In this document: piece by piece, positions 8,692 through 17,597 of the stretch
Position numbering within the stretch: the first letter of the stretch is position 1
How the letters are laid out: the number at the start of each line of letters is the position of its first letter
DNA from: an uncultured Anaerobutyricum sp.
GTDB taxonomy: Bacteria > Bacillota > Clostridia > Lachnospirales > Lachnospiraceae
Reading direction: 5' to 3'
DNA: 64,000 nucleotides
NCBI RefSeq assembly: GCF_934307085.1
Contig: NZ_CAKRCF010000006.1
Location: 21,494-85,493 of the forward strand
Notes under the pieces: model-generated
The model's input: the letters and a program-made list of their open reading frames with translations, nothing else
Database searches by the model: none
What the model was told of the DNA's origin: nothing
Made by a program: the position numbers and the translations under genes

Positions 8692-9660
8692 ATGATTAGA
8701 AGAAGACGTCTTCGTGCAACAGAAAACTTACGTGCATTAGTTCGTGAGACATCCGTAAGTGTATCCGATTTAATTTATCCATTATTTGTTATTGAGGGAA
8801 AGGACATTAAGAATCCAATTGATTCCATGCCAGGAATCTACCAGTATTCTATTGACCGTTTAGATGAGGAATTAGACCGCATTCGTGAGGCGGGGGTAAA
8901 GGGGGTTCTCTTATTTGGAATTCCGGAACATAAAGATGAATGTGGAACAGAAGCATACAATGAACACGGAATTATTCAGGAAGCAATTCGTTACATTAAA
9001 AAGGTATTTCCTGAATTGGTTGTAATTGCTGATATTTGTCTTTGCGAATATACTTCTCATGGACATTGTGGTCTTATTAAAGATGGTATTATCTTAAATG
9101 ATGAAACACTTCCATTGCTTGCTAAGACTGCTGTAACATGTGCTCAGGCAGGGGCAGATATGGTTGCCCCATCAAATATGATGGATGGTCATATTGCCGC
9201 AATTCGTGAAGCTTTGGATGAAGCAGGATACAAGATGACACCAATCATGGCTTACAGTGCCAAAATGGCTTCTGGATATTATGGACCGTTCCGTGATGCG
9301 GCACATTCTGCACCAGGATTTGGGGATAGAAAAACTTACCAGATGGATTACCATAATCCAAGAGAAGCTATGCGTGACATCCAGGATGATATTGATGAGG
9401 GAGCAGATATTATTATCATTAAGCCAGCACTTGCTTTCCTTGATATTTTAAAAACAGCATCCTGGGAAACAGATATGCCACTGTGTGCATATAATGTAAG
9501 CGGCGAATATTCTATGGTAAAAGCTGCTGCAGCAAACGGCTGGATTGATGAGAAAAAGATTGTTATGGAAAATATGATTGGAATGAAGAGAGCCGGTGCC
9601 CAGATGATTATCACATATCATGCACTTGACGTAGCAAAGTGGTTAAGAGAAGAACAGTAA
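8692..9660 (+). CDS. hemB: Delta-aminolevulinic acid dehydratase (porphobilinogen synthase)
   Basis: Condenses two 5-aminolevulinates into porphobilinogen, the common precursor of heme, siroheme and cobalamin. Normal length (322 aa). The zinc-type cysteine cluster is present (DICLCEYTSHGHCG). The two active-site lysines lie in YSAKMASGYYGPFRDAA and IIIIKPALAFLDIL. Start RRRRLRATENLRALVRET is typical. A 276-bp spacer holding a small-repeat copy separates it from the operon upstream, with a possible promoter just after the repeat (TTGCTT, 16 nt, TAAAAT at about 8507-8534). A strong hairpin follows the stop. Its product feeds the corrin genes upstream. Confidence 0.95.
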   Translation: MIRRRRLRATENLRALVRETSVSVSDLIYPLFVIEGKDIKNPIDSMPGIYQYSIDRLDEELDRIREAGVKGVLLFGIPEHKDECGTEAYNEHGIIQEAIRYIKKVFPELVVIADICLCEYTSHGHCGLIKDGIILNDETLPLLAKTAVTCAQAGADMVAPSNMMDGHIAAIREALDEAGYKMTPIMAYSAKMASGYYGPFRDAAHSAPGFGDRKTYQMDYHNPREAMRDIQDDIDEGADIIIIKPALAFLDILKTASWETDMPLCAYNVSGEYSMVKAAAANGWIDEKKIVMENMIGMKRAGAQMIITYHALDVAKWLREEQ

Positions 9661-9679
9661 TCTAAAACTACTCTCTACA

Positions 9680-9741
9680 ACAGAAAAAGGAAGATATGCT
9701 TTCAGCGACCAACAAGCCAAAAGCATTCTTCCTTTTCCTGT
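9680..9741 (+). terminator. Terminator-like hairpin after hemB
   Basis: Two 23-nt arms (9680-9702 and 9719-9741) pair with few mismatches, ACAGAAAAAGGAAGA against TCTTCCTTTTCCTGT, around a loop of about 16 nt. The arm is U-rich at its 3' side but no long U tract follows, so it could also be a processed 3' end. Confidence 0.6.
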
Positions 9742-10154
9742 TATGCAAAGTATAGTGATTAATCCTATTCAGAATACATGAAATGAATTAATCTAAATTT
9801 ATTATAATACATTTTTAGGAAAAAAGCGATACTTAATTAAAAAAATAGTAAAAAAATACAGTTTTAATTTTGTTTAGAAATAATAGCCGTTTTTTTGTAT
9901 AAAGGTGTGGCTAAATAATTATTATAAAAAATAAGGTGTTTAAACCAGAGGAAGTTTTACTTTGAATAGTTATTATAAAGTTGTATATGACAATATTTTC
10001 TCAGTTGATTAAATAATATTGAAAAAAATTATCATTAATATTATACTAAAGTGTGTTCGAAATATAAATATTGAGGAGAAGAAATTCTGAATGTTTATAT
10101 CAAGATAATTATAATAGAAATGATTAATATATTATACTACAGGAGGAAATAAAT
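9742..10154. other. AT-rich spacer upstream of feoA
   Basis: About 410 bp of very AT-rich DNA with no open frame of note on either strand. It holds the feo promoter listed separately and a 107-nt 5' untranslated region ending in AGGAGG at 10142-10147. No repeat from the two families in this window was recognised. Confidence 0.6.
10019..10047 (+). promoter_or_regulatory. Candidate feoAB promoter with a Fur-like spacer
   Basis: TTGAAA at 10019-10024 and TATACT at 10042-10047 are separated by exactly 17 nt. The spacer contains AATTATCATTAATATTAT, which resembles half of the TGATAATNATTATCA Fur consensus; a second similar stretch (GATAATTATAAT) lies near 10103. Iron control by Fur is inference from these resemblances and from the downstream genes. 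Confidence 0.5.
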
Positions 10155-10388
10155 ATGACTTTAGCACAGCTACCTGTGGGAAAAGAAGGAGTTATTGAAA
10201 CAGTAGGTGGGGCAGGGAATCTGCGCTGCCGTTTTTTGGATATGGGGCTTATTCCAGGAACAAAAATTAAGGTGCTTAAGATGGCACCGATGGGAGATCC
10301 TATACAGATTCATCTTCGCGGATATGATGTTACAATCCGAAAAGAGGATGCAGAAAAAATAGTATTAAAGGAGGGATCTGTTCAGTGA
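10155..10388 (+). CDS. feoA: Ferrous iron transport protein A
   Basis: Small cytoplasmic SH3-like partner of FeoB. The 77-aa protein has the family features: LAQLPVGKEGVIETVGG at the start, CRFLDMGLIPGTKIKVL in the middle, and GDPIQIHLRGYDVTIRKEDA near the end. It has a strong AGGAGG ribosome site 8-13 nt upstream. Its TGA overlaps the GTG start of feoB, so the two are translationally coupled. Confidence 0.93.
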   Translation: MTLAQLPVGKEGVIETVGGAGNLRCRFLDMGLIPGTKIKVLKMAPMGDPIQIHLRGYDVTIRKEDAEKIVLKEGSVQ

Positions 10389-12391
10389 TTTTTGCATTAG
10401 TTGGTAACCAGAACTGTGGAAAGACAACGCTGTTTAACCAGATGACAGGTTCAAATCAGCATGTTGGTAATTTCCCAGGGGTAACGGTAGATCAGAAAAT
10501 GGGAAAGTTTTCTGTGGGTTCTGCGGAAGGGTCGGTTGTGGATCTTCCGGGAATTTATTCTCTTCGTCCATATACAAATGAAGAGATTGTTACAAGAGAT
10601 TTTATTCTAAAGGAAAAGCCGGATGGAATTATAAATATAGTTGATGCTACGAATATTGAGCGAAATTTATATCTGACATTACAGCTTATTGAAATGCGTA
10701 TTCCGATGGTACTGGCTTTAAATATGATGGATGAGGTAAGGAACAATGGTGGTTCAATTAATGTAAAGGAAATGAGCCGCCTATTAGGTATTCCGATTAT
10801 TCCAATCAGTGCGATTCGAAATGAAGGTGTGGAAGATTTAATACATACCGCCTGCGAAGTGGCAGAGGCGAAACAGTATCCTAAGGTATATGATTTCTGC
10901 ACACCAGGTCCAGTGCATCGTTGTATACACGGTTTATATCATCAGCTGGAAGATCATGCCAGCCGTGCTGGTATGAATGGACGTTTTGCCGCAGTAAAGG
11001 TGATTGAAGGAGATCAGGATATTATTAAGCGTTTGAAGCTTTCGGAAAATGAGCTTGAAATGATGGAACACAGCATCATTGAGATGGAAACCGACAGGGG
11101 GCTTGACCGTAATGCAGCAATAGCGGATATGCGTTATAATTTTATTGAAAACGTCTGTGAAAAATCCGTAGTAAAATGTCAGGTGAGTAAAGAATATGAA
11201 CGAAGTGTGCGGATAGATAACGTACTTACGAATCGTTATCTGGCACTCCCGGTATTTGTGGGAATTATGGTATTCATTTTCTGGATGACATTTGGTCCAT
11301 TTGGCTCGTTTTTATGTGATGCATTGAGTGCTGGAATTGACTGGATTTCAAAAATAGTGGGAACTTTGCTTACGAATTATGGAATCAATCCGGTTGTAAA
11401 GAGCCTTGTTATTGATGGAATCTTTACTGGTGTAGGAAGTGTAGTAAGTTTTCTTCCTGTTATCTTAATTTTGTTTTTCTTCTTATCTATATTAGAAGAT
11501 ACAGGATATATGGCAAGAATTGCATTCGTTATGGATACTTTCTTACGTAAAATAGGGCTTTCTGGAAGAAGTTTTGTACCGATGCTTCTAGGCTTTGGAT
11601 GTTCTGTACCAGCGGTAATGGCAAGTAGAACACTTTCTTCTGAAAGAGATAGAAATCTTACGATTATGCTTATTCCGTTTATAAGCTGTTCCGCAAAAAT
11701 ACCGATTTACACGGTATTTACTGCAGCATTCTTCCCTCATAAAGGAGTACTTGTTATGTCATGCCTTTATTTTGGAGGAATTGTAACAGGAATTTTGATG
11801 GCATTATTATTTAAAAAGGTTTTATTTACCGGAAAACCGATGCCATTTGTTATGGAACTTCCAAACTATCGTTTTCCATCTTTTAAGAGTGTTTTATTAT
11901 TAATGTGGGAAAAAGCAAGAGATTTCTTAGAGAGAGCATTTACAATCATTTTCCTGGCGTCCATGATTATTTGGTTTTTACAGACATTTGACAGTAGATT
12001 AAATGTCGTAACGGACAGTGCAAATAGTTTACTTGCGATACTTGGACATTTACTTGCGCCGATTTTTAAACCACTTGGATTTGCAGACTGGAGAATTTCT
12101 ACTGCACTTGTAACAGGAATTACAGCAAAGGAAGCTGTAGTATCTACACTTAGTGTTTTATTAGGAACAAATGCAGCACATGTAACTGCAGCATTGGGTA
12201 CATTATTTACTGTACGTTCTGCAGTAAGCTTCCTTGTTTTTACATTATTGTATACACCTTGTGTTGCGGCAATTGCTGCGATTAAACGGGAAATGAATTC
12301 AACATGGAAGACGATAGGAATTGTTATCATGCAGTGCACAGTTGCATGGGTTATGGCATGGATAGTATATATGATTTCTGGACTGATTTAG
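10385..12391 (+). CDS. feoB: Ferrous iron transport protein B (GTPase-permease)
   Basis: Inner-membrane Fe(II) uptake protein. The N-terminal G domain has G1 GNQNCGKTTLFN (residues 7-18), G2 region GVTVDQK, G3 DLPG (53-56) and G4 NMMD near 118. A helical spacer follows, then the membrane part with two Gate motifs: FVPMLLGFGCSVPAVMASRT and the second around TALVTGITAKEAVVSTL. Length 668 aa is at the short end for the family, with no C-terminal FeoC-like extension. The start is GTG at 10385, overlapping the feoA stop; the protein then begins MIFALVGNQNCGKT. The TAG stop is formed by the terminus of a small repeat. Confidence 0.96.
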   Translation: MIFALVGNQNCGKTTLFNQMTGSNQHVGNFPGVTVDQKMGKFSVGSAEGSVVDLPGIYSLRPYTNEEIVTRDFILKEKPDGIINIVDATNIERNLYLTLQLIEMRIPMVLALNMMDEVRNNGGSINVKEMSRLLGIPIIPISAIRNEGVEDLIHTACEVAEAKQYPKVYDFCTPGPVHRCIHGLYHQLEDHASRAGMNGRFAAVKVIEGDQDIIKRLKLSENELEMMEHSIIEMETDRGLDRNAAIADMRYNFIENVCEKSVVKCQVSKEYERSVRIDNVLTNRYLALPVFVGIMVFIFWMTFGPFGSFLCDALSAGIDWISKIVGTLLTNYGINPVVKSLVIDGIFTGVGSVVSFLPVILILFFFLSILEDTGYMARIAFVMDTFLRKIGLSGRSFVPMLLGFGCSVPAVMASRTLSSERDRNLTIMLIPFISCSAKIPIYTVFTAAFFPHKGVLVMSCLYFGGIVTGILMALLFKKVLFTGKPMPFVMELPNYRFPSFKSVLLLMWEKARDFLERAFTIIFLASMIIWFLQTFDSRLNVVTDSANSLLAILGHLLAPIFKPLGFADWRISTALVTGITAKEAVVSTLSVLLGTNAAHVTAALGTLFTVRSAVSFLVFTLLYTPCVAAIAAIKREMNSTWKTIGIVIMQCTVAWVMAWIVYMISGLI

Positions 12392-12403
12392 AGCATATTT
12401 GAA
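12389..12403. repeat. Left terminus of the small TA repeat (half copy)
   Basis: TAGAGCATATTTGAA directly at the feoB stop matches the left terminus of the copies at 16388 and 40513 (12 of 13 bases of GAGCATGTTTGAA). No matching right terminus was found within 150 bp, so this is a remnant. Confidence 0.45.
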
Positions 12404-12448
12404 AAATTATACCAGAAGAGTTTATACAATAGAAGATAATATAATAAG

Positions 12449-12486
12449 AAAACAGATATGTGACATTTGTTACATATCTGTTTTTG
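12449..12486 (+). terminator. Intrinsic terminator of feoAB
   Basis: AAACAGATATGT pairs with ACATATCTGTTT around a short loop (GACATTTGTT contributes two more pairs), followed by a U run (TTTTT at 12481-12485). It has good form for Rho-independent termination. Confidence 0.8.
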
Positions 12487-12493
12487 ATATATA

Positions 12494-12628
12494 GAAGATA
12501 CTATTAATAGTCGTATCGTAGGAATCGATATGTATATGGTGAAGCCTTTTTGTGAGAATAAGATGATTAATGCGATAAAGCGATGTGTAGCGAAAGGTTC
12601 CAATATGGGGTTACATGAGAATCTGTGA
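12494..12628 (+). pseudogene. Fragment of a response-regulator receiver domain
   Basis: The frame beginning at 12494 encodes about 44 residues ending at TGA 12626-12628. It contains GIDMYMVKPF followed by NKMINAIKRCV. This matches the end of a CheY-like receiver domain, where the conserved lysine lies in a G-x-D-x-Y-x-x-KPF context before helix 5. There is no start codon, ribosome site or upstream receiver sequence; the feoB terminator lies immediately upstream. It is read as a decayed remnant of a lost regulator gene. Chance resemblance in so short a segment cannot be excluded. Confidence 0.4.
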
Positions 12629-12728
12629 TGAATTAAGAAACTTTTAGTTTACTTCTTATGGTGTATAGGATAGAATAGGGATATAACACAGATGGAAATT
12701 TTCTACTGTGAAGAAAGGTGGTGGAAGT

Positions 12729-13157
12729 ATGACAGTAATGTATTGGCTGGGAGCTGCGGCTATTTTTATTGTCATCGAGATTATCACAATGGGTCTCACA
12801 ACAATATGGTTTGCCGGAGGAGCCTTAGTAGGTGCAGTGATGGCTGCCTTTTCTCTGCCATTATGGAGTCAGATTATCGCATGTGTACTTATGTCAGTAA
12901 TTCTTCTGATTCTGACAAGGCCGTGGGCATTGAAATATCTCAACAGCAGAACGGTTCGGACGAATGTAGACAGCTTGATTGGACAGACGGCTCTTGTAAC
13001 GCAGGACATTGATAATCTCAATGCTAAGGGACAGGTCAAAGTTAAAGGGCAGATATGGACAGCAAGAAGTATTTCAGATGATGTACAGCTTCATGAAGGA
13101 CAGAAGGTCACGATAGAATCTATTTCCGGAGTGAAAGTAATTGTAAAACCGATTTAA
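12729..13157 (+). CDS. NfeD-like membrane protein (short form)
   Basis: Membrane-anchored partner of SPFH proteins. The first half has two to three hydrophobic helices (about residues 3-25 and 28-62, with the family-typical WFAGGALVGAVMAAF). The second half (about 75-142) is the soluble OB-fold domain, including LIGQTALVTQDI, GQVKVKGQIWTARS and GQKVTIESISGVKVIVKP. The ATG at 12729 is chosen because AAGGTGG precedes it; an earlier in-frame ATG at 12708 lacks a site. It is 143 aa, the short NfeD1b type without the ClpP-like protease domain. It is followed 84 nt later by the SPFH gene, the usual pairing. Confidence 0.88.
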   Translation: MTVMYWLGAAAIFIVIEIITMGLTTIWFAGGALVGAVMAAFSLPLWSQIIACVLMSVILLILTRPWALKYLNSRTVRTNVDSLIGQTALVTQDIDNLNAKGQVKVKGQIWTARSISDDVQLHEGQKVTIESISGVKVIVKPI

Positions 13158-13241
13158 AAATGTATTCGTGGAGTTTTTTTCATTTGATTTTATTAAGAAG
13201 AGTCCGAGAATATATAGGGAAAAACAGGAGGTGTAATAGAT

Positions 13242-14207
13242 ATGGCTGGAACTATTTTTATGGTTATTGTAATATTGTTAATTGTGTATATTGTAACATC
13301 TTGCGTAAGAATCGTACCACAGGCACAAGCGTATGTTATTGAGCGACTTGGCGCGTATAATGGAACATGGTCCGTTGGAATGCATTTTAAAGTACCGTTT
13401 ATTGATCGTGTTGCAAAGAGGGTTCTTTTAAAAGAGCAGGTTGTAGACTTTGCACCACAGCCGGTTATTACAAAGGATAACGTAACAATGCGTATTGATA
13501 CTGTTGTATATTATCAGATTACAGACCCTAAGTTGTATGCTTATGGTGTAGATAATCCAATTATGGCTATTGAGAATCTGACAGCAACAACGTTACGTAA
13601 TATTATTGGTGATTTGGAACTTGACTCTACACTGACATCCCGTGAGACGATTAATACAAAGATGCGTGCGACATTAGATGAAGCAACAGATCCATGGGGA
13701 ATCAAGGTTAATCGTGTAGAACTTAAAAATATTATTCCACCAACTGAGATTCAGAATGCGATGGAGAAGCAGATGAAGGCGGAGCGCGAACGTCGTGAAG
13801 CTATTCTTCGAGCAGAAGGTGAAAAGAAGTCATCTATCCTTCGAGCGGAGGGGCATAAAGAGTCTATGATTCTTGAAGCGGAAGCAGAAAAAGAGGCAGC
13901 AATTCTTAATGCAGAAGCGAAGAAAGAAGCAACTATCCGTGAGGCAGAAGGTCAGGCAGAAGCAATTCTTAAGGTGCAAAGAGCTACTGCGGATGGACTT
14001 AGAGCTATTCGAGAAGCGGGAGCAGATGAAGCTGTTATCAAACTGAAATCTTTAGAGGCATTTGAGAAGGCAGCAGATGGAAAGGCAACAAAGATTATTA
14101 TTCCTTCTGAGATTCAGAATCTTGCAGGTCTTGTTACTTCTATTAAAGAGGTAGCAACACAGCCAGAGACAGTGGAAGCAGAAGAAGCAGATACCACCGA
14201 GAAGTAA
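13242..14207 (+). CDS. SPFH/stomatin-like membrane protein (slipin, QmcA type)
   Basis: Flotillin/stomatin-type scaffold of membrane microdomains. A single N-terminal membrane anchor (residues 2-23) precedes the SPFH/band 7 domain (about 25-185), with the characteristic QAYVIERLGAYNGTWSVGMHFKVPF start and WGIKVNRVELKNIIPP end (quoted in part). A long Ala/Glu-rich coiled coil (about 185-265) contains repeated EAEAEKEAA-like units, as in stomatins, followed by an acidic tail. It has an AGGAGGTG ribosome site. With the preceding NfeD gene it forms the classic two-gene unit. It is 321 aa, as expected. Confidence 0.92.
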   Translation: MAGTIFMVIVILLIVYIVTSCVRIVPQAQAYVIERLGAYNGTWSVGMHFKVPFIDRVAKRVLLKEQVVDFAPQPVITKDNVTMRIDTVVYYQITDPKLYAYGVDNPIMAIENLTATTLRNIIGDLELDSTLTSRETINTKMRATLDEATDPWGIKVNRVELKNIIPPTEIQNAMEKQMKAERERREAILRAEGEKKSSILRAEGHKESMILEAEAEKEAAILNAEAKKEATIREAEGQAEAILKVQRATADGLRAIREAGADEAVIKLKSLEAFEKAADGKATKIIIPSEIQNLAGLVTSIKEVATQPETVEAEEADTTEK

Positions 14208-14233
14208 GACAGAAACCGAGAGATATAAAGATA

Positions 14234-14296
14234 CTATCAGAGAAATCTCATCAGGAGTTTTGAGTTTGTTCCAGAACTTTGATGGGATTTTCTTCT
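14234..14296 (+). terminator. Terminator-like hairpin after the SPFH gene
   Basis: GAGAAATCTCATC and AGTT pair imperfectly with AACT and GATGGGATTTTCTTC, followed by CTTTTTC. It is an imperfect hairpin but lies 30-90 nt after the stop in the expected place. Confidence 0.5.
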
Positions 14297-14446
14297 TTTT
14301 CACAGTAGTGTTAGAATATGCGGTTCAGAAGAAGGTCAAGAGGTCTTTTAAAATAGTAGGGATATTAGTTATTAATCGTATCTGATTGATTAGGCTTCGT
14401 GGATTAAGTGATACGAAAAAGATTTTTAGAAAGAAAAATTAGAGCT

Positions 14447-16390
14447 ATGAAAACAATAATGAAGAAATTACTGGCACACTATTGGTTAGTGTATCCGGTA
14501 TTGATTTTAAAAATGTTTATATATTACTGGCAGACCAAACGCTTGGATATGTTGAATATTTATGATGTTCCATTATTAAGCCTGCTGTTTTTATTTTGTG
14601 TATTTGAAGTATTTTCTTTTAAAGAGAGCAAGCCCAGACGATATGGCTTCTATATTGCCTATACGTTAATTACATTGATTATGCTGGCAGATGCAGCGTA
14701 CAGTAGTTATTTTGGAAAATACGTGTCTGTCAATCAGCTTTACCAAATTACAAGTCTTGGGCAGATTGCGGGAGATGGAGATGTAATTGGGACAAGTGTA
14801 AGTCCGTGGTGTTTGTTAACGCTGATTGATTATCCATTTGTTTTATATTGGTATCGCCTGAGAAACAAAGGGAAAAAAGGAATGCTTGATGAGTTGGCAA
14901 AACGCTGTCCTTCAAAGTTTCATTTTAAAAATATATGGAAAGAAAAAGGTTTTATGGTATATCTGGCTAAGAGTGCGTTTCATATTATTATTTATATTGT
15001 GGCGATTTGTGCATGGTATTACTATGGACTCAATCCACAGAATCTTCGTTGGGTACAGCAGGTGAACCATATTGAATTTTTTACTTATCACACGAATGAC
15101 GTGGTAGTAAATGTTATTGGAAAGTTAAAGAGAAGCTCTGTTGATGAGAAGGCGATTCAAAAAAAGATGAAAAGTATTGTGCCAAAGTCATCAGGCACAG
15201 CCTATAAAGGAGTAGCTAAAGGAAAGAATCTGATATTGATTCAGACAGAATCCTTTAATAACTTTGTTATAGGAGCGACTTATAACGGACAGGAATTAAC
15301 TCCGAATCTGAATAAGTTATTGAAAAAGGATACAATTTATTTTAATCATTTTTATTCAACAACAGGTGTGGGAAATACTTGTGATGCAGAATTTTCTGCT
15401 TTAAATAGTCTCTATCCGAATGACATCAGAGAATGCTACCGAATGTATGTGGATAATACATATAATGGGTTGCCGTGGATGTTTCGTGAGAAAGGATACA
15501 GTGCGATGGCATTTCATGGTTATGTAAAGACATTTTGGAATAGAGACGAGGCATATAAGAATCAGGGATTTGAGCATTATTATTCAGAAGAAGAATTGAA
15601 AAAGACACAGATTTCTGGATTTGGAATTACAGACAAGGAAGTGTTCCGGCAGGCAGTTGATATTTTAAAAACGAAAAAGCAGCCGTTTTTTAGCTTTATG
15701 ATTACGCTTACCAATCATATTCCGTATAAACTTGACCAGTCTTTAGCCAGTCTTAAACTAAAAGACAGTGATGTGGGAAGTACTTTTGGTAATTACCTTC
15801 AGACAGTCAGATACACAGATGAAGCTTTTGGCAAGTTAATAGAATATCTTAAAGAAAATGATATGTATGATAATACAGTAATAGCTATTTACGGTGATCA
15901 TCAGGGAATGAATAAAGAAACACCATCCGTTCACTGGAAGATGACGGACTTTCTCGGAAAAGAATATGATTATGATGAGATGTTGAATGTTCCATTTATT
16001 ATTCATATTCCTGGATTAAACGAAAGTAAGATAGTAGATACTGTTGGCGGCGAAGTCGATATCATGCCTACAATTGCAAATCTTATGGATTTAGATACAA
16101 AGCAGCCATATGTATTTGGACACGATTTGTTGAATGCAGATGAAGGATTTATCGCACAGATATCGTATGTAGGAGAAGGATCATTTATCACGAGTGATGA
16201 TAATATGCTTTTTACAATAGGGAAGGATGGAACAGTGGCAAGCGGGCGATTGATGTCACTTTTAGACGGCAGTCATAAGAATCTTAATGAAAAGCTCTGC
16301 CAGAAATATTCCGACAGAGCTCAAAGTCTGATAGATACCTGTAAAGAAGTGTTGGATAATAACCTCATAGCAAATTATATAACTCATTAG
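14447..16390 (+). CDS. LtaS-type sulfatase (lipoteichoic acid synthase-like)
   Basis: Membrane phosphoglycerol (or phosphoethanolamine) transferase of the alkaline phosphatase superfamily. About five N-terminal membrane helices occupy the first 210 residues. The extracellular sulfatase domain follows: ILIQTESFNNFVIG (metal Glu), the Thr311 nucleophile in GVGNTCDAEFSALNSLYP, GYSAMAFHGY, FWNRD, and IYGDHQGMN for the last metal site. This set matches LtaS/YfgG-like enzymes. The start is uncertain: ATG 14447 (647 aa) is chosen over GTG 14408, which has no clear ribosome site. The stop TAG overlaps the left end of a small repeat. The actual substrate cannot be read from sequence. Confidence 0.85.
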   Translation: MKTIMKKLLAHYWLVYPVLILKMFIYYWQTKRLDMLNIYDVPLLSLLFLFCVFEVFSFKESKPRRYGFYIAYTLITLIMLADAAYSSYFGKYVSVNQLYQITSLGQIAGDGDVIGTSVSPWCLLTLIDYPFVLYWYRLRNKGKKGMLDELAKRCPSKFHFKNIWKEKGFMVYLAKSAFHIIIYIVAICAWYYYGLNPQNLRWVQQVNHIEFFTYHTNDVVVNVIGKLKRSSVDEKAIQKKMKSIVPKSSGTAYKGVAKGKNLILIQTESFNNFVIGATYNGQELTPNLNKLLKKDTIYFNHFYSTTGVGNTCDAEFSALNSLYPNDIRECYRMYVDNTYNGLPWMFREKGYSAMAFHGYVKTFWNRDEAYKNQGFEHYYSEEELKKTQISGFGITDKEVFRQAVDILKTKKQPFFSFMITLTNHIPYKLDQSLASLKLKDSDVGSTFGNYLQTVRYTDEAFGKLIEYLKENDMYDNTVIAIYGDHQGMNKETPSVHWKMTDFLGKEYDYDEMLNVPFIIHIPGLNESKIVDTVGGEVDIMPTIANLMDLDTKQPYVFGHDLLNADEGFIAQISYVGEGSFITSDDNMLFTIGKDGTVASGRLMSLLDGSHKNLNEKLCQKYSDRAQSLIDTCKEVLDNNLIANYITH

Positions 16391-16466
16391 AGAATGTTTG
16401 AACAGGCAAAATTGTGCATAAATTGTAGCGTACATCTTGCAGAAAGCATTTTTCAAGCACACTCTA
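16388..16466. repeat. Small TA-flanked inverted-repeat element (best copy)
   Basis: Ends are TA at 16388 and 16465. Inside them, GAGAATGTTTGAA (16390-16402) and TTCAAGCACACTC (16452-16464) are inverted repeats matching at 10 of 13 positions. Length is 79 bp with no coding capacity. TA ends with short termini and no ORF are the form of a non-autonomous MITE, IS630/mariner-like by the TA; no parent transposase is in the window. The first TA contributes to the stop codon of the LtaS-like gene. Confidence 0.7.
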
Positions 16467-16499
16467 GAGTTTAAAATGGCAGAAATATTGACATTATTC

Positions 16500-16528
16500 T
16501 TGACATGTAGTATAAATTTTGTTAATAC
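16500..16528 (+). promoter_or_regulatory. Promoter of the ornithine carbamoyltransferase gene
   Basis: TTGACA at 16500-16505, 17-nt spacer, TAATAC at 16523-16528. The start codon follows 59 nt later. A second TTGACA lies just upstream at 16488. The promoter begins about 35 nt past the small repeat. Confidence 0.7.
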
Positions 16529-16586
16529 TTTTACTATGTAAGTAGTAATTATAAGCAGTAATTGCTTTCATTTGGAGGAATAAAAG

Positions 16587-17573
16587 ATGGATTTAAAAGG
16601 ACGCAGTTTTTTAACTTTACTTGATTTTAATAAAGATGAGATTCGTTATATGCTGGATTTAGCACATGAATTGAAGGCAAAAAAGAAAAAAGGTATTCTT
16701 GGTGAAGAGCTTAAAGGGAAGAATATTGTTCTTCTCTTTGATAAATCTTCTACAAGAACACGTTGCTCTTTTGAAGTTGCAGCGATGGATGAAGGAGCAC
16801 ATGTAACTTATCTTACGAATTCTCATATGAATAAAAAGGAATCTATTGAAGATACGGCTAAGGTTTTCGGAAGAATGTATGATGCGATTGAGTATCGTGG
16901 ATTTGGACAGGATATCGTAGAAGATTTACAGAAGTATTCGGGTGTTCCTGTATGGAATGGTCTGACAGATGTAGACCACCCTACACAGGTTTTAGCAGAT
17001 TTTCTGACAATGGAAGAACATATTGACAAGAAGTTAGATGAGATGAAGCTTACTTTCGTAGGTGATTTATCTGATAATGTAATGTATGCTCTGATGTACG
17101 GAAGTGCGATTATGGGTGTTGATTTTAAAGCGGTAGGCCCAGAAGAGACAGTTTGTGATCCTAAGGTTCTTGAAGTATCACAGGAACTTGCTAAGGAAAG
17201 TGGAGCGACAATTACTATTTCCCATGATCCAGAAGATGTAAAGGAATCTGATGTTATCTATACAGATATTTGGGTAAGTATGGGTGAGTCTGAAGATTTA
17301 TATCCGGTACGTGTAAAAGCGTTATCTCCATATAAAGTTACAGCTAAAATGATGAAGGATACAGGCAATGATAAGTGTCTGTTTATGCATTGTCTGCCTT
17401 CTTATCATGATTTTGAGACGAGTGTTGCAAAAGATATGAGGGATCGTCTGGGACTTGATATCAGAGAAGTAGAAGATGAGGTATTCCGTTCTGAAAATTC
17501 TGTCGTATTTGATGAAGCAGAGAACAGAATGCATACGATTAAAGCGGTAATGGTGGCAACTCTCGGAAGATAG
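16587..17573 (+). CDS. argF: Ornithine carbamoyltransferase
   Basis: Carbamoyl phosphate plus ornithine to citrulline, in arginine synthesis or, running backward, in the deiminase pathway. The carbamoyl-phosphate motif SSTRTR is at residues 54-59. DHPTQVLADFLTM, DLSDNVMYALMYG, and the ornithine-site HCLP (268-271) are present; 328 aa is normal. The SMG loop appears as DIWVSMGES. Sequence cannot separate anabolic ArgF from catabolic ArcB, and no other arginine genes are nearby. It has its own promoter. birA follows after 24 nt, an unusual partner that may be cotranscribed. Confidence 0.9.
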   Translation: MDLKGRSFLTLLDFNKDEIRYMLDLAHELKAKKKKGILGEELKGKNIVLLFDKSSTRTRCSFEVAAMDEGAHVTYLTNSHMNKKESIEDTAKVFGRMYDAIEYRGFGQDIVEDLQKYSGVPVWNGLTDVDHPTQVLADFLTMEEHIDKKLDEMKLTFVGDLSDNVMYALMYGSAIMGVDFKAVGPEETVCDPKVLEVSQELAKESGATITISHDPEDVKESDVIYTDIWVSMGESEDLYPVRVKALSPYKVTAKMMKDTGNDKCLFMHCLPSYHDFETSVAKDMRDRLGLDIREVEDEVFRSENSVVFDEAENRMHTIKAVMVATLGR

Positions 17574-17597
17574 TTCATCCAGAAAGACGGTTTAATA

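Noticed and set aside
12692..13012. Plus-strand ORF in another frame over the NfeD gene
   Set aside because: Low-complexity composition and the NfeD frame has clear membrane helices and an OB-fold domain.
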